Below are positions 12,071 to 24,002 of a stretch of DNA of 64,000 nucleotides, in pieces. The first letter of the stretch is position 1; each line of letters opens with the position of its first letter. A model generated the notes under the pieces. That model made no database searches. It saw nothing but the letters and a program-made list of their open reading frames with translations, and was not told the DNA's origin. The position numbers and the translations under genes were made by a program. The DNA is from Juglans regia (taxonomy: Eukaryota > Streptophyta > Magnoliopsida > Fagales > Juglandaceae), in NCBI RefSeq assembly GCF_001411555.2, contig NC_049904.1, positions 19,977,370 to 20,041,369 on the forward strand. Direction: 5' to 3'.

Positions 12071-12293
12071 GGTTGTTGATCACATGCCAATGGAAGTTGT
12101 GTCACAACCTGCTGGAATAATATACAAGGCATTAACTTTATCATATCCGTTTTGTCAAATTCATGGGGACTACTTCCCTTGATTTTTATAGACATATGGT
12201 CAATGCAAAAGCCATGCCCATTAATTAAAAGTTGTGGTCGATTTTGAGAGGAAAATCTACATTTTCTAACCCCTTCAATGGTGCACGGCAGCC
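12071..12293. repeat. Upstream module, copy 1 of 4
   Basis: A module running from GTTGTTGATCACATGC to GGTGCACGGCAGCC recurs at 24178-24420, 40948-41136 and about 41610-41824. There are two copies per duplication unit, so an intra-unit duplication predates the segmental one. No ORF. It may be a transposon remnant or an ancient promoter-distal repeat. Confidence 0.7.
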
Positions 12294-12735
12294 TTAAAAA
12301 GTGGAGTTAACTCGGTCTAGTTAGTTGAAAACTGCATGCTTCCACATGTATGATGTTGACATTGCTATTGGGGAAAGAATCTATTGGCCGTCGGCTTCAA
12401 TTTATCCAATTCGTATAGTAAACGCACTCAAAAAGGTCTATAATTACTAGAAAAATAGATTTTTGTGATCAATTTATTACAATCAAAAGATAATTCGCAA
12501 TCAATTTTAGTTGTAAATAGTCATTTCACTAGAATTAACTGATCACAAATAAGCAGTTATCTTGTAGTTCATTAATTAATTAATTAATTTAAGATTACTG
12601 ATATATATATATAAATAATTTATAAATTAACATGATTTTTATGTGATTTATTATATTTATTTTATAATAAAAATAATTTTATAATTGATAAATTACATGA
12701 AATTATTTCAATTTATAAAATTAATTCATCTACTA

Positions 12736-13151
12736 TGGGTTATCCTTGTAAAAATCTGTATTAGTGATTTCTTACCTTTTTTTTTTTTTTAATAAAGCAA
12801 GAATCCTCAAATGATTTCTTATACTTTTAATTTCATTTCTTAAGAAGTCGTAGTCAGCTTCATATAATTCTATTGTCGCTTGTCTATTTTGATATACATG
12901 ATATTTAGACATCATTAATGTATAATCTTGTCTCATCAATTGTTATTTTTTCTTAAGATCCTTTATGTTATTCATCAAGTTTTTTAATTCAAGCCTTAAA
13001 TTATAATCTAGACATTTTAACTCATATATATCACGAAAACCAACACTATGAGCATAATGATAATCCATCATAAAATATGTCATTCAAATATAAACAACAA
13101 TATAAAATAGCAAGATAACAATTAAAATAATAATATAACAATATAATTACT
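12736..13151 (-). repeat. Pararetrovirus terminal repeat, left
   Basis: A direct repeat of 22920-23408. Both begin TATGGGTTATCC or TATGAGTTATCC and end AACAATATAATTAC. The right copy is longer because of a (TA)n run and a duplicated segment of about 60 bp. Caulimovirids lack true LTRs, so this is best read as terminal redundancy from integrating slightly more than one genome length, a quasi-LTR. Confidence 0.8.
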
Positions 13152-13154
13152 AAT

Positions 13155-13170
13155 GTCTATGATACCAAAA
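13155..13170 (-). promoter_or_regulatory. Probable tRNA-Met primer-binding site
   Basis: On the minus strand the sequence reads TTGGTATCATAGAC, close to the plant initiator-tRNA-Met complement TGGTATCAGAGC used by Caulimoviridae. It sits immediately beside the left terminal repeat, which is where the circular genome's position 1 would be. The right copy ends just before this point, so it is missing there. Confidence 0.6.
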
Positions 13171-13672
13171 GCATAAATCTCATGTAATAATAAATAGATA
13201 CTAATAATATTATAATATTAATAAGAATAATAGGTGGTAAAACCAGTCATATGAATGATAGTATAAAGACATGAAGAAATGAAGATTTACAAAGTGAGGA
13301 GGACTGGAGTGAAGTGGTTTGGGCGAGAAAGGAAGAGGTTTCAGATGGGAAATTTTAAATGCTCTTCTTCCTTCGCGAACCCCTTTATATATATACTAGA
13401 ACAGTACAACACAGTAATCCAAATAATACATGAACAATATCAGCCGACACTAAAAACAAGAACAAGATTAGCTGTCACTAAAAACAAACTAACATAGTAC
13501 AAGACACGTGAATTAGTATGTACAAAGTCAGTGGTTATTTTCCTGAACAATAATCTGATATGAATAATAATTCTCTGAGGAGATAATATTTCTAACGACT
13601 TTCTTTTGTCACACTGACTAATCGAGATATTAGTAATCTTCTGGAATCACATAATCTGGGGATCATAATTTG

Positions 13673-14372
13673 CTAATTAAAGATCAAACAGATCTTGAGA
13701 ATCCATATAGGGTGAGTAATCTTAAGAATGAGAGGCGGTTGAGTTACCCTTAAAAAGAGCGGCCTGTTGAGAATGAGAGGCCTAATGGACTGGTGATAAT
13801 GCGAGTTGCTATAATGGAGGTAATCTGGTGAGATGCTGTGCTTCTTCTTCATCATTGCTTGTGTCATTGCTTTGGGTAATTTTTTCAAATCCTTCTTGTT
13901 GGTAATAGATGCTAATTGCACTTGAAATCTGCTCTGTTGGACTAGAACTTCTAGAGTCTTTGTAACTTTTGAAAATATTTTGAAAATATGATCATAATTG
14001 TATTTTTTCCACCATTTGATAGAAATTTGGCGAGCTAGAAACATAATGGTTTTGAGAGAGAGATGAGGTTTGATAACATATTCTCTCATAATCCAATTTA
14101 ATTTTGTTTTGGGGAAGAAAATGAGTGGTGAACAATGGTTTATACTGGTGGACTGTCATCTTGTGAAGTAAAAATTTGAAAACTCTTCTGGAGGGGAAGA
14201 GGAAGGAGGAGAGGTTCTGGTCCGTAATTTTCACACCATAGTGAGAACCATTTTGGGAGTGTGTTGATTTCTTGTAATTTATCAAAATGAAAGAACCATG
14301 AATGTCTCAAATTTTTATTTTGTTTTAGGAACATTTTCGTCCATGCCTGCTGGTAATCATAATAATAATAAT
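13673..14372 (-). pseudogene. Pararetrovirus 3'-proximal ORF, downstream half
   Basis: Overlapping broken ORFs (13673-14089, 13992-14285, 14140-14372) continue the reading sense seen at 16580-17200 on the far side of the solo LTR. The region is rich in aromatic residues and then serine/proline. It lies after RNase H in the viral order, where an inclusion-body/transactivator-like or accessory ORF would be expected. I cannot assign a function from motifs. Confidence 0.5.
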
Positions 14373-14376
14373 AATG

Positions 14377-16575
14377 TGGCGCCCCCGACCCCCATGTAAG
14401 GAAATACAGGAATCGAGACGCCGGGATGATAACAACACGGTCACACATCCCAACAAAAGTGCCAAGTATGTGTACATGCGACAGTGTACAATAACAACGC
14501 AGCGGATAATTAAGTCTACTGAGTACTAGAATTTGAATACAAGTAAACATCAGTAAAAGGGTTTAAAAAGTTATACAGTCATCCAAAATTAAAATTTAAC
14601 ACATGTCCCAAAATACAAATGAGTGATCTCAAATCACTCTTTGGGCGGAGCCGACTCCTCAGGCTCAGGCTCACCCTCATCTTCATCTGCATCAAAATCT
14701 GCGTTACCACAAAATGGTACTGCAGGTAAGTATAACCCAAATAATCCTCAGGAATAAAATATATTTAATGCAGCCAACATGTAAGCATATGAAGAAATAT
14801 GCATTTTCCTCAAAACATCATTTTCCCCGAAAATGATTATTTTCCAACACACGCCAAAATCCCAATTGGCCCAAAAATAATCCGTAAAACATTTTCCCAG
14901 AAAATGGTTTACACAAAATCCAACACACGCTATTTTCCTAGAAAATAGTCCATTTTTAATGTATGCACCATGATCTCCCCTATGGGTCATCCGCACACCC
15001 TGGCTTCGTAGCGATGCCCACTTCCGCTCCCAACACGTACGTGGGAAAACATCCACTACACAACGAGCGATGCTCAGTTCCGTGCCCAGCGCGTATGTAG
15101 CCAAGCATCCTCTAGTCCCCGCCAGCAGAAGGACCACGGAGTCGGCACGAATCTCTCGTCCGATCCCATTGTCGCCCGGCGACAATCCAGGGGACGTCAC
15201 TCAATATATTATGCTCCCGAGTGACTAGAGGAGCTCCACCGAGATAATACCCCATCTCGGATTGGGGTTCATGATACACACGCACCCAATAAATCATTTC
15301 ACATGAAAACTCAGTTTTCAATAAACACATGAACATGATTGTAATACACGAAAATCCAGTTTCCTTTACAAACATGATCATGCATGAAATCATGAAATGC
15401 TCATGTACCAACTCTAATCCACAACCATCAGTAACCAACCCAATCAATCCAACCGAACGACTTCAATCACCAATCCATCCAACCCCCGTACTCCTCGGAC
15501 TCAGTCTAGCAAAACCAATCAACAGTTCAAATACAGTGTAATGTGTTAGTGTAAAAATACATTAAATTCACAAGAATTCTTTGGAAAATACTTACAGTGC
15601 TATATAGCAATTTTCGAAGGATCACGAAGCTGCAAGAGGCGGCAACACAGCAACAGAACAGTGTCAAATACGCTGTGGCTGTGGGTCTCAAAGACCCACT
15701 TTTCAACGGAGACAAACGAAGACCCAAAATTGATAGGGTAGGGCCTAGGGATGTCGGTGAAGCTAGTGGTGGTGAAGGTTGGCCGTGGGTGGCGGCACAA
15801 GGGGTGGTTTAAGGCCAAAAATACTCAAAACGAAAATGGAGTTGGATGTGCTTCATCGGTGACGGATTGGAGGTGGGGTTGGGTCCAATGGGTTGCCAAG
15901 AGGTCAAGGATGAAGTGGTGAGAAGATGGTGGCCAATGGTGGTGCGACGGCGGCGCAGCGGCGGAAAGAGTGCCGTGGCTTGGAGAGGCTCGTGGTGGCT
16001 AATGGCAGCACGAATGGAGCTGGAAACAGAGGGGTGGCGTCGCTGGTGGCTGGGGGACCTGGGGAGCTGGACAATGTCGACCACCGCCGGTGCACGACGG
16101 CGGGCTGGGGAGGAGAAGAACGGACGGAGAGAGAGGGAGGGTGCTGGACGCTCGTGAGAAGGGAAGAACCAGGAAAAGAAAAAGAAAAGAAAGAAGAAAA
16201 AGAAAAAGGAAGAAAAAGAAAAGAGGAAAGAAAATGCAGAGAAAGAAATGAGGTCTAATCCTCATATCTTGGGCCACAAAAATAATCCAACGGAAACGAT
16301 TTTAAAACAGCTAGTGAAATAAAATATTTCAAACGCAGTGATTAACATGAAAATAAATAATTAAACCCAATAATAAGTTAATTTAATTCGAGAAGAAATT
16401 TAAACACATAACAATAATTAATTTAAAGAAAGCACTTCAAAAATAATTTTCGTAAACTAAAAATCATAAAAATAACCCAATTAAAAATCCAATAATTTTA
16501 AAACAAGAGAATAATTTTTTGAATAAATAAAAATAATTCCTTCAGTAAAAATACATTAAAATACGGGGTGTTACA
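14377..16575 (-). mobile_element. Solo LTR nested in the pararetrovirus
   Basis: A 2199-bp block starts TGGCGCCCCCGACC and ends CGGGGTGTTACA (TG...CA), flanked by AATG at 14373-14376 and 16576-16579. It interrupts a viral ORF whose frame resumes on both sides. There is no gag-pol, primer site or second LTR, so it is a solo LTR. The end facing 16575 matches, inverted, the fragment at 62657-62820, giving a second member of the family. The 2.2-kb length, CCCCG-type ends and GC-rich middle fit a large Ty3/gypsy LTR. The short ORFs in both strands of its GC-rich part (15600-16277) are not genes. If the element is taken from TGTGGC at 14375, the duplication is less clear. Confidence 0.75.
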
Positions 16576-16579
16576 AATG

Positions 16580-17200
16580 CGGCAGATCATAAGAATGAGA
16601 GAACTTTCTTGTTAAATAGAGATTTTTTTCCCATTGTTCCAAAGTGAGAACTTGTTTAATGGTAACTTTATGAAAAATAATAAGTGGGAAGGCAGCCGGA
16701 GAAGGTTGAGGTTGAAGAGAGCAAGAGAATTCAGAAAAAATAATTGAGTCGGTGTCTACTAATATGAATTCATAAAAATGTTAGGTTTTCTTAATGGTTT
16801 GGGGAATATAATGCCAATCTGGTAAATGAAAGGCATCAAGTAATTTTTGAGTGTCAGATAGGTATTGAATTTCAGATTCAATAGGAAAGACTAGGTGCCA
16901 ATGAAATTTAATAATAATAAGAGATGTAGAGGTTGAGATAATAATAGAGAATTAATAATTTGGGAAATAGAAGAGGAAGGAGAGGAAACAACTTCGGATT
17001 AAGTTGGTAATTTTGGAAGAGCTAATGGTGAGAATGAATTGTAGGATGGTCTAATGTTTTGTAGTAATGACCCTAATACCGTATATGGTCTTGGAGTTAC
17101 AGAAGGACAAGCTGAAGGATAGGGAGAAGATGGTAGCCGTGCATGGGAAGATTTGGACTTTACTTTTGACTTTGAGGTTGACATGATTTTCCCTGTAAAA
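16580..17200 (-). pseudogene. Pararetrovirus 3'-proximal ORF, upstream half
   Basis: On the minus strand an open stretch runs into the LTR boundary at 16579 and joins in sense with 14372 downwards. Upstream (16999-17184) it is serine/lysine/proline-rich. It is separated from the RNase H end (about 17257) by a short non-coding gap, so it looks like a distinct second ORF, now split by the solo LTR. Confidence 0.5.
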
Positions 17201-17256
17201 ATTCGCAGGATAGAAAATCAGAAAGATAATTAGATTCTTCTTTAATATGTTCAATA

Positions 17257-18560
17257 TCAAAATAAAAAAATACTTAATATAGCTTGGCATCTAGCAAATA
17301 TTTGCTTAGCAGTCAGGTTTTTCACATCTTTAATCAAAACTTCCTTGGCTGATTTACAATCTATTCTAAGTAAAAACTTTTGATTCAACAAATCATCTTG
17401 AAATTTAGAAATACATAATACAATAGCTAAAATTTCTTTTTTAATAGTACTATAATTCTTTTGGGCAAAATTCCAACATCCTGAATGGAATCGAACAATA
17501 TGTTCCAAATCAGTTGATAATTTTTGTTTCATAATTCCTCCATATCCAAGATCAGAGACATCTGTTTCAACAATTTTAAAAGTACGAGGAGATGAGAGTC
17601 TTAAGCATGGTGATTTCTTAACATGAGCCTTAATTTGTTTTATAATATTGGTATGTTTTTCTGTCCATGGAGGTGGATTCTTTTTTAATCTTTTAAATAA
17701 TAGTTTACATAATGGCTTGAGAGATTCATAAAAACCTGTAACATAATTGAGACTCCTAAAAATCTCTGTAGTCGATGCTATCTTTTATTTCATCTAAAAA
17801 TTTATCAGCAAATTCTATTGCTCTACTAATTGGTGTAATAGTTCATTGATAAATTTCATGTCCAAGAAATTTAATTTTACCTTGAAATAATTTATTTTTG
17901 GTGATGAAACGACTAACCCATTTTGGTTAATAATTTAGACAAAAGTATTTAAATGTTTCCACTATTATTCAATAGATGAGGAGAATATTAATACATCATC
18001 TATATAAACTATTTAAAAATGAGTGAAATGGGTAAATATTTCATTTATAATATTTTGAAATTCAATAGGAGCATTTTTTAATCCAAATGGCATAACGTCC
18101 CATTCATAGTGTCCAAAGGTTACTGTGAATGTCGTTTTATAAAGGTGTTTTTCAGCAATTTGGATTTACCAAAATCTATTTTTTATGTCAAATTTTGAAA
18201 ATATCGTGACATTATATAATCGAGATCATAAATCCTTTTTATTATGAATTGGGGATCTAATCTATTGTAATATTTTATTTCAAGGCTTATAATTGATGAC
18301 AAGATGAGAAACTTCCCTTTCTAATTCTGTCTATTTTTTAATATAAAAGGCAGCACAACTCCATGATGATTTACTTTTCCTAATTAATCATTTTGTTATT
18401 AAATCATTAATTTATTTTTTACAAAATTCTAACAATTCATTATTCATTTGAATTGCTCTAGCTTTAGTTGGAATATTTTTCTCAGAAAATTCTTTTTTAT
18501 AGGGTAATTTAACTATATGTTATTTTCTATTTCAGAAAGTATTGGGTAGGTTCGAGCATA
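17257..18560 (-). pseudogene. Pararetrovirus reverse transcriptase and RNase H, broken
   Basis: RNase H is open at 17257-17532, with the NYSTIKKEI and RIDCKSAKE motifs typical of caulimovirid polyproteins. Upstream the RT catalytic box VYIDDVLIF is readable at about 17980-18009 (minus strand). Stops and frameshifts interrupt the RT in several places. The order protease-RT-RNase H, with no integrase afterwards, separates it from Ty3/gypsy retrotransposons. Confidence 0.8.
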
Positions 18561-19038
18561 ATTCATTTTCAATTATAGTCTTAAAAGTATCAATTTTTTG
18601 GGTTAATAATAGGTCTTTTAATTGTTATTGAATTCTTTTATATTTTAATTCTTGTTTTAGGAAACTTCTCTGTTTCTCCTTTCTTTTAATTATGTTTTTT
18701 GTTAAAGAATTAATTTCTCTGGTTAATGAAACTTCCTTTAAAAAGTTAATTTCTTTTGATATAAGGGGAAACAAGAATTTAAATTGAATTTATTGTCCAA
18801 ATATATTAGTAAAAATTCATTTTTCTGTTACAGAGAAATGGTAAAGTAGAGCAAGGAATGGATTTCCTAATATTACTTTAGTATTAATATTTTTTATTTA
18901 AATAAATATTGTTTTAAAACAAATTCCATTATTACAAATATGTGCATTAGATAATTTATAATTTATATTTAGTTTTGTTCTATTGGCTTGGGATAATGTT
19001 TCTTTTTTTTTTTCAAAATATATAGAAGGTATCAATCC

Positions 19039-19335
19039 CTATTGTATACAATTTAAATCTGCTCCTGTATCTAATAGGACAATTGTAGTGAAAGAAATTT
19101 CTTGATTAATTGAAACTGTTACTTCAGCATACCATTTTGGAAAATTGATCTTATCAAGGATATTAATAAAATTTTTTGTTTCATCTTTTATAACTGATGT
19201 TGAACACTCTTCTTGTTGTTCTTTATTATATTCTTTATCATGGAAATTATTTCTATTTTTCTCTATTTTTAATAATATAATTTCTTGTAATAATTGTTCA
19301 TTTGAAACTTCTAATTTAAGATTAAATGTTTTCAA
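19039..19335 (-). pseudogene. Pararetrovirus aspartic protease region
   Basis: A 98-codon open segment ends with LLDTGADLNCIQ, the retroviral-type aspartic protease active-site box (DTGA). A stop follows immediately. It lies between the zinc-knuckle coat region and RT, as expected for the polyprotein. Confidence 0.75.
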
Positions 19336-19429
19336 ATTTCTAATCTCTTATTATATCTCATTAATTTCTTGTTGTATATCTTGTATCGTAATTTTTTATT
19401 TTATTTTTTTGTTTTAAATCCTCCTATTA

Positions 19430-20662
19430 TTTCTGAAAAATTGTAAGGTGTTGAGGATGACGTTACCGAAGTGTTTTGATTATTAAAAGTATATTTTAAC
19501 TTTTCTAAGTAATCTTTTCTTTCTTGGGAGTCACTAATTTTGCCTATTAACTCTAATATAACATCTTCTTGTTTTGAAAGTACATTAATGATTTTATTAC
19601 ATATACAATTATCCTTATCTAAACAATTACAAATCTATACTTCATTTTCTTCAGAATCACTATCAGAAGATTGTTCTGAAAAACTTGATTCTTTTAATTG
19701 ATAGATTTCTTCTTATTCTGAAGAGTTTTCTTCCTCTTCACTTGAATGTATTATAAAAATGTCTAATAATTTTTCTTTTAATGTTTCAGATATATCTAGT
19801 TCATTAATCTCTTGTTTGACTTTACAATTTAATTTATAATGTTCAACTTTTCCACATGTATAACAAACAATTTGTTTTTTCTTTTTATTAGTCTTTTTAG
19901 GATTTTTTATTGGTTTATTATATATTTGTTTATCTTTTATCTTTATATATGGTTTTTTATATCTTCATTTTTTGTTAGAATAATTCTTATAAATTCTTTT
20001 TCCTTTTTTGTGTCTTTTTGAAAGGGCTAATAATGGGGTATAACCAAACTGTTCACCAAAGGTACCTAATTTTTTTCTAGCAAATTTCTTTTATTTCTTT
20101 ATTTGCTTTTTTAATCTTAAATCATTGCACAAAGTTAAACCAGTTTTATTAATATTACTTATTATATCACCATATGTGAGATTATGAAAGTCAATAGTAT
20201 CATCTGATTTTACTAATGATTCTTGTACCTTTTGGGCGAAGTAATATGGAAGTCCGGCTATGAACTTTTCCTTCCAATATGATTGTTGGCCGTCATTTCT
20301 GATCATAACTTTAGTTAGAAATACATCTTTATACCAACAGAAATTAGATAATTGAGGGCATTTTAAATTAATCATTAAATCACTGGTTATTTTCTTGAAT
20401 TGAACAAGATCACCAACAAAGTGTTTAGTTAATGCAAATATTAAAGTACTTACAACATCTTCTGATGGCAAACATTTTCTGTTTTAATTATCTGCATGTT
20501 TTCATCATATTTATATGTAGTTAATATTTGTGTCATTTGTTCATGTGAAAGATAATGATCCCACCAGCCTTTTAATTGGCCAGTAAATCCTGTAATAATA
20601 ATATGTGCTACTCGGTGATTAGTTTTTCTATTAATTTTATAGACGTTAGCAACCATAATCAT
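19430..20662 (-). pseudogene. Pararetrovirus coat-protein region with zinc knuckle
   Basis: Broken ORFs at 20450-20662 and 20091-20471 carry a gag/coat-like core. Downstream at about 19824-19863 is a CCHC knuckle (CYTCGKVEHYKLNC, C-x2-C-x4-H-x4-C), preceded by a lysine-rich basic stretch and followed by a Glu/Ser-rich acidic tail. This basic-CCHC-acidic layout is characteristic of caulimovirid coat proteins. Confidence 0.75.
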
Positions 20663-21949
20663 TTCTTGAAAATGATTTAATAGTTATTACTCAGATAATC
20701 CATCTATATTTCATTCATATAATATATTTGGTGCGAAAGCAGATCTTACTATATGTTCTCTTTCTTCAAATTGCATATCTGGTGGCGTAGGCCTCGGATA
20801 TCAATTACGAGAAATAAAAACATGATGTTTAGATTCTTTGGCTGAAAAATTATTAACATGATCTCTTCTAATCTTATTTACTTCTAAATTTATAAATTGG
20901 TTTTCAGTATTACTAATTTCAGAGTCAGATAATACAGATGAGTCTGTCTTGCTTAATACACTAATATGTGGTTGTTTTGAGGTAGATGCAGTTTTACTAA
21001 TAGTTAATTTTTCTAATTTACTGAGATTTGTTCCAATAAATCATTTTTATTTTTGGAAAAAATAGTTTTTAAATGATATGAAATTTCATGATGAACAAAT
21101 AAATGAGTTTCTTTTACTTATTTAATAGTGAGTTTTATAGAAGATATTTGAGCTTCAATTCTTTCTAATTGTTTACCAATGGTTTTTAGGTATAAATTGA
21201 TATAATTGTTTTGTTGGATTATATTATCAATATTTTTATCGGTGTTTGTATTATTATGTTTTTTTATTGGTGAAGCCAAAATTTGAGTATTTCTCTGGTT
21301 GATCTTGATGACTTCAGAAGAGAATATTCTTCATAAACAATTTGATTATTCTCTTCTTTAATCCATTGGTTAGTAGTCCTGTTTATGGTAGACAATTGAT
21401 TTGATTTATAAATTTCAAACCATGTAAAGAAATGTATTTTAATCTGTATTTTCTCTAATTACTCATAATATTTTTCTTGAATATAATCTCTTTCTATTTT
21501 TGTAAATGTTGAGAAAAATACTAATCTTTTGTGACTATTTTCTTCTTTCATATAATCTTATTTGAGATATTATTTGTTAATTTTAAATTGTTCTTTATTC
21601 AGGGTATATATTTGGGCATCATCTCCAACTATTTGTGAATATGTTGGAAAAGAAGGTTCATTTTCAAGATTATGAGAGGTGGATGCCTTATCTAGATGGT
21701 TAACAGTATATACTAGCGTATCAATAATATTTCCGGGAATAATTCTCCGAATCTGTGTCAAGATTCTGGGATCTTGTGTCAAAAGATCTAGTGTCAAAAT
21801 TTTGAGATTTATTCTGAGAGATTGAAGTAAGAACAGATCTGGGTGTATTATAACTAGAATGTGCTGTAGAAGAATAATGTGATAAAGATTTTCTAAAAGG
21901 TTGAAAAGTTATTTGAACTGTTCCATTCATTTTTTAATCTATATAATTA

Positions 21950-22760
21950 AGATCATCTTTAGAATTATTTTCTACCTTAGGTAATGGAGTAATATTCTTT
22001 CATTGTCATTCATTAGGGAGAGTAATTTGATTTCAATTGATTTGTTTTGGAATTTGTATACTAGAGTTTTGTGTATTAGATTGTAATAATAATGTATATC
22101 CTTTTGGACTAGTAATAAGAGTTTGTGGTTCTAATGTTGTTTTCATTAGTTTATAATGGATCCTATAAATTACTGTTAAAGGATGTGATCCTTCCATCAT
22201 CTGATAACCGTTTGTCTTAATATTTAATGTTAAAACATGTAAAATATTAGTATCGAATAATGAAAGAGAATAATTGAGATAACAATTAAAATAAACTGGT
22301 TATTGGAACAAGCTTGATTCTACCATTCCAATTAATGAATCATGAAAATTATAGTGTCTTCCATCTCTTAAACAGAGTAATACTAAGGTGTTTAATCCAC
22401 TTCTAGTGAGTGGTTTTATAACTACTTGTACTAGTCCAATATGAATGAAAGAATATTTCTGTTCTTTGTGGTGTTTAATTGCTTCCTTTGTTAATAGTTG
22501 TAACGATTCATAATTATTATTTAAACTAATGGTTTTTTCTACTGCTTTAATTGTATAATTTGTAAGAAATGATAATTTAGAAGAAAAAGTAAAATGTTTG
22601 TATATTTGATTTTTTGGAACATTAGGAATTGTCCAATCTTGTAGATTTTTTTCTATAACTATTATACTGTAATATTTTTGGTTGATATTATCGGGTTCTA
22701 TGGGGATACTAGTAGTGGATTCACTAGGTTTGAATAAAGAATTCCTTGAAACAAGTTTTT
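21950..22760 (-). pseudogene. Pararetrovirus movement-protein region
   Basis: First coding block after the right terminal repeat on the minus strand. The translated pieces resemble the 30K-superfamily movement proteins of caulimovirids. In-frame stops break it. The assignment rests on recalled family resemblance and position, without alignment. A polar, Ser/Asn/Gln-rich linker follows at 21570-21930. Confidence 0.6.
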
Positions 22761-22919
22761 AAATAAAGATTTCCTATATCTAGAGGTAAATAAGTAAATT
22801 AAGAACTTGAGGGAATACTATCGGGAGCACGTTTAAAGCCTTTCAGCATGAATGGGCTGACCAACGGATTTTCATGGCTTACCAACACAAGTTTCCTAAT
22901 TTACTTCAATCTCTTTTGC

Positions 22920-22961
22920 TATGAGTTATCCTTGTAAAAATCTATTTCAGTGATTTCCTAC

Positions 22962-23002
<41 letters not shown>

Positions 23003-23408
23003 AGGATCCTCAAATGATTTCTTATACTTTTAATTTTATTTCTTAAGAAGTCACAGTCAGCTTCATATAATTCTATTGCAGCTTGTCTACTTTGATATAC
23101 ATGATATTTAGACATCATTAATGTATAATCTTATCTCATCAATTGTTATTTTTTCTTAAGATCCTTTATGTTATTTATTAAGTTTTCTAATTCAAACCTT
23201 AAATTATAATCTAGATATTTTAACTTATATATATTACCAAAATCAATACTATGAATATATTAATAATCCATCATAAAATACGTAATCTAAATATAAACAG
23301 AAATATAAAATAGTAAATAATAATAAAAATAAAAATATAACAATATAATTAAACAGAAATATAAAATAGTAAATAATAATAAAAATAATAATATAACAAT
23401 ATAATTAC
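22920..23408 (-). repeat. Pararetrovirus terminal repeat, right
   Basis: Direct repeat of 12736-13151. It includes a (TA)n run at about 22970-22996 and an internal tandem duplication of AAACAGAAATATAAAATAG blocks near 23295-23360 that are absent from the left copy. It joins host duplicated sequence at about 23409. Confidence 0.8.
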
Positions 23409-23971
23409 CTATTTATTATAATTTAATTGTAGTCTTTTCAGTTTCAAAAGTTATGATGTTTCGTAGGGAAGGATGCATATACTAAAAAAAGTCAGATTTT
23501 CTGTCATTATCATTAGTGAGTGACAGCTTTCATGCAAGGCTGGCCTTATTCCAAACATCATCTCACAAATTAGTGCGCTTGGTATTCTTCTTCCTGTCTC
23601 CATTAAATGAATGCAGCTTTGCTGGAAGTCCACAAAAACATTAATATTTTCACATGAATGATATTGTTTCTATTTGGATTTGTAACTACAGATGGAATGT
23701 TTCCATATGAATGACGTTTCTGTTTGGATTTGTCAGTCATGTACCGATAGAATTTCGTGGTGTTGTAGCTTTGCTGGAAGTCCTTTTAGAGTACTAACAT
23801 TAGTTTTATGTATTTTTAAAATCATATTTTTTAAAGATTGATTGAAGAACGAGTAAGGTTGATATTTAGGACCAATTTGTCTTTATAAAATTAAACTATC
23901 TCATCTAATATAATCATTATAATTTTTTGTCATGCGTTGAATTCTTGAATGACTTGTGCAATAAAAGTAAT

Positions 23972-24002
<31 letters not shown>

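Larger units (their letters stand above)
4655..12735. repeat. Segmental duplication unit 1, left part
   Basis: From the AATACTAGGAGTGT region rightwards, this DNA matches 33105-41430 in the same order and orientation. The match covers the 3' flank, the receptor-kinase gene and the long 5' flank. The match resumes at 23409-24905 against 41440-42378, after the pararetrovirus insertion. Differences between units are a 602-bp hAT insertion and an approximately 755-bp LRR deletion in unit 1, and a 329-bp MITE plus an extra mini-exon in unit 2. The duplication therefore predates these events. Confidence 0.9.
12736..23408 (-). mobile_element. Endogenous pararetrovirus (Caulimoviridae), decayed
   Basis: A degenerate integrated plant pararetrovirus on the minus strand. 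Domain order from 23408 down is: leader; movement-protein region; linker; coat-protein region with CCHC zinc knuckle; aspartic protease; reverse transcriptase; RNase H; and a downstream ORF. No integrase is seen, as expected for this family. The ends are direct repeats (12736-13151 and 22920-23408). Subtracting the nested LTR (14377-16575 plus TSD), one repeat-to-repeat length is about 8 kb, the usual genome size of Caulimoviridae. Every ORF carries stops and frameshifts, so this is a fossil. Movement protein and coat protein upstream of protease-RT-RNase H resembles Petuvirus/Florendovirus-like endogenous elements; genus is not settled. Unit 2 has the empty site near 41430. Confidence 0.85.

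Noticed and set aside
15600..16277. Several GC-rich ORFs on both strands
   Set aside because: They lie in the GC-rich part of the solo LTR and all frames are open through composition bias.
12736..23408. Reading the terminal repeats as true LTRs of a Ty3/gypsy retrotransposon
   Set aside because: There is no integrase, the ends are not TG...CA, movement- and coat-type regions precede the protease, and the length fits a caulimovirid genome.
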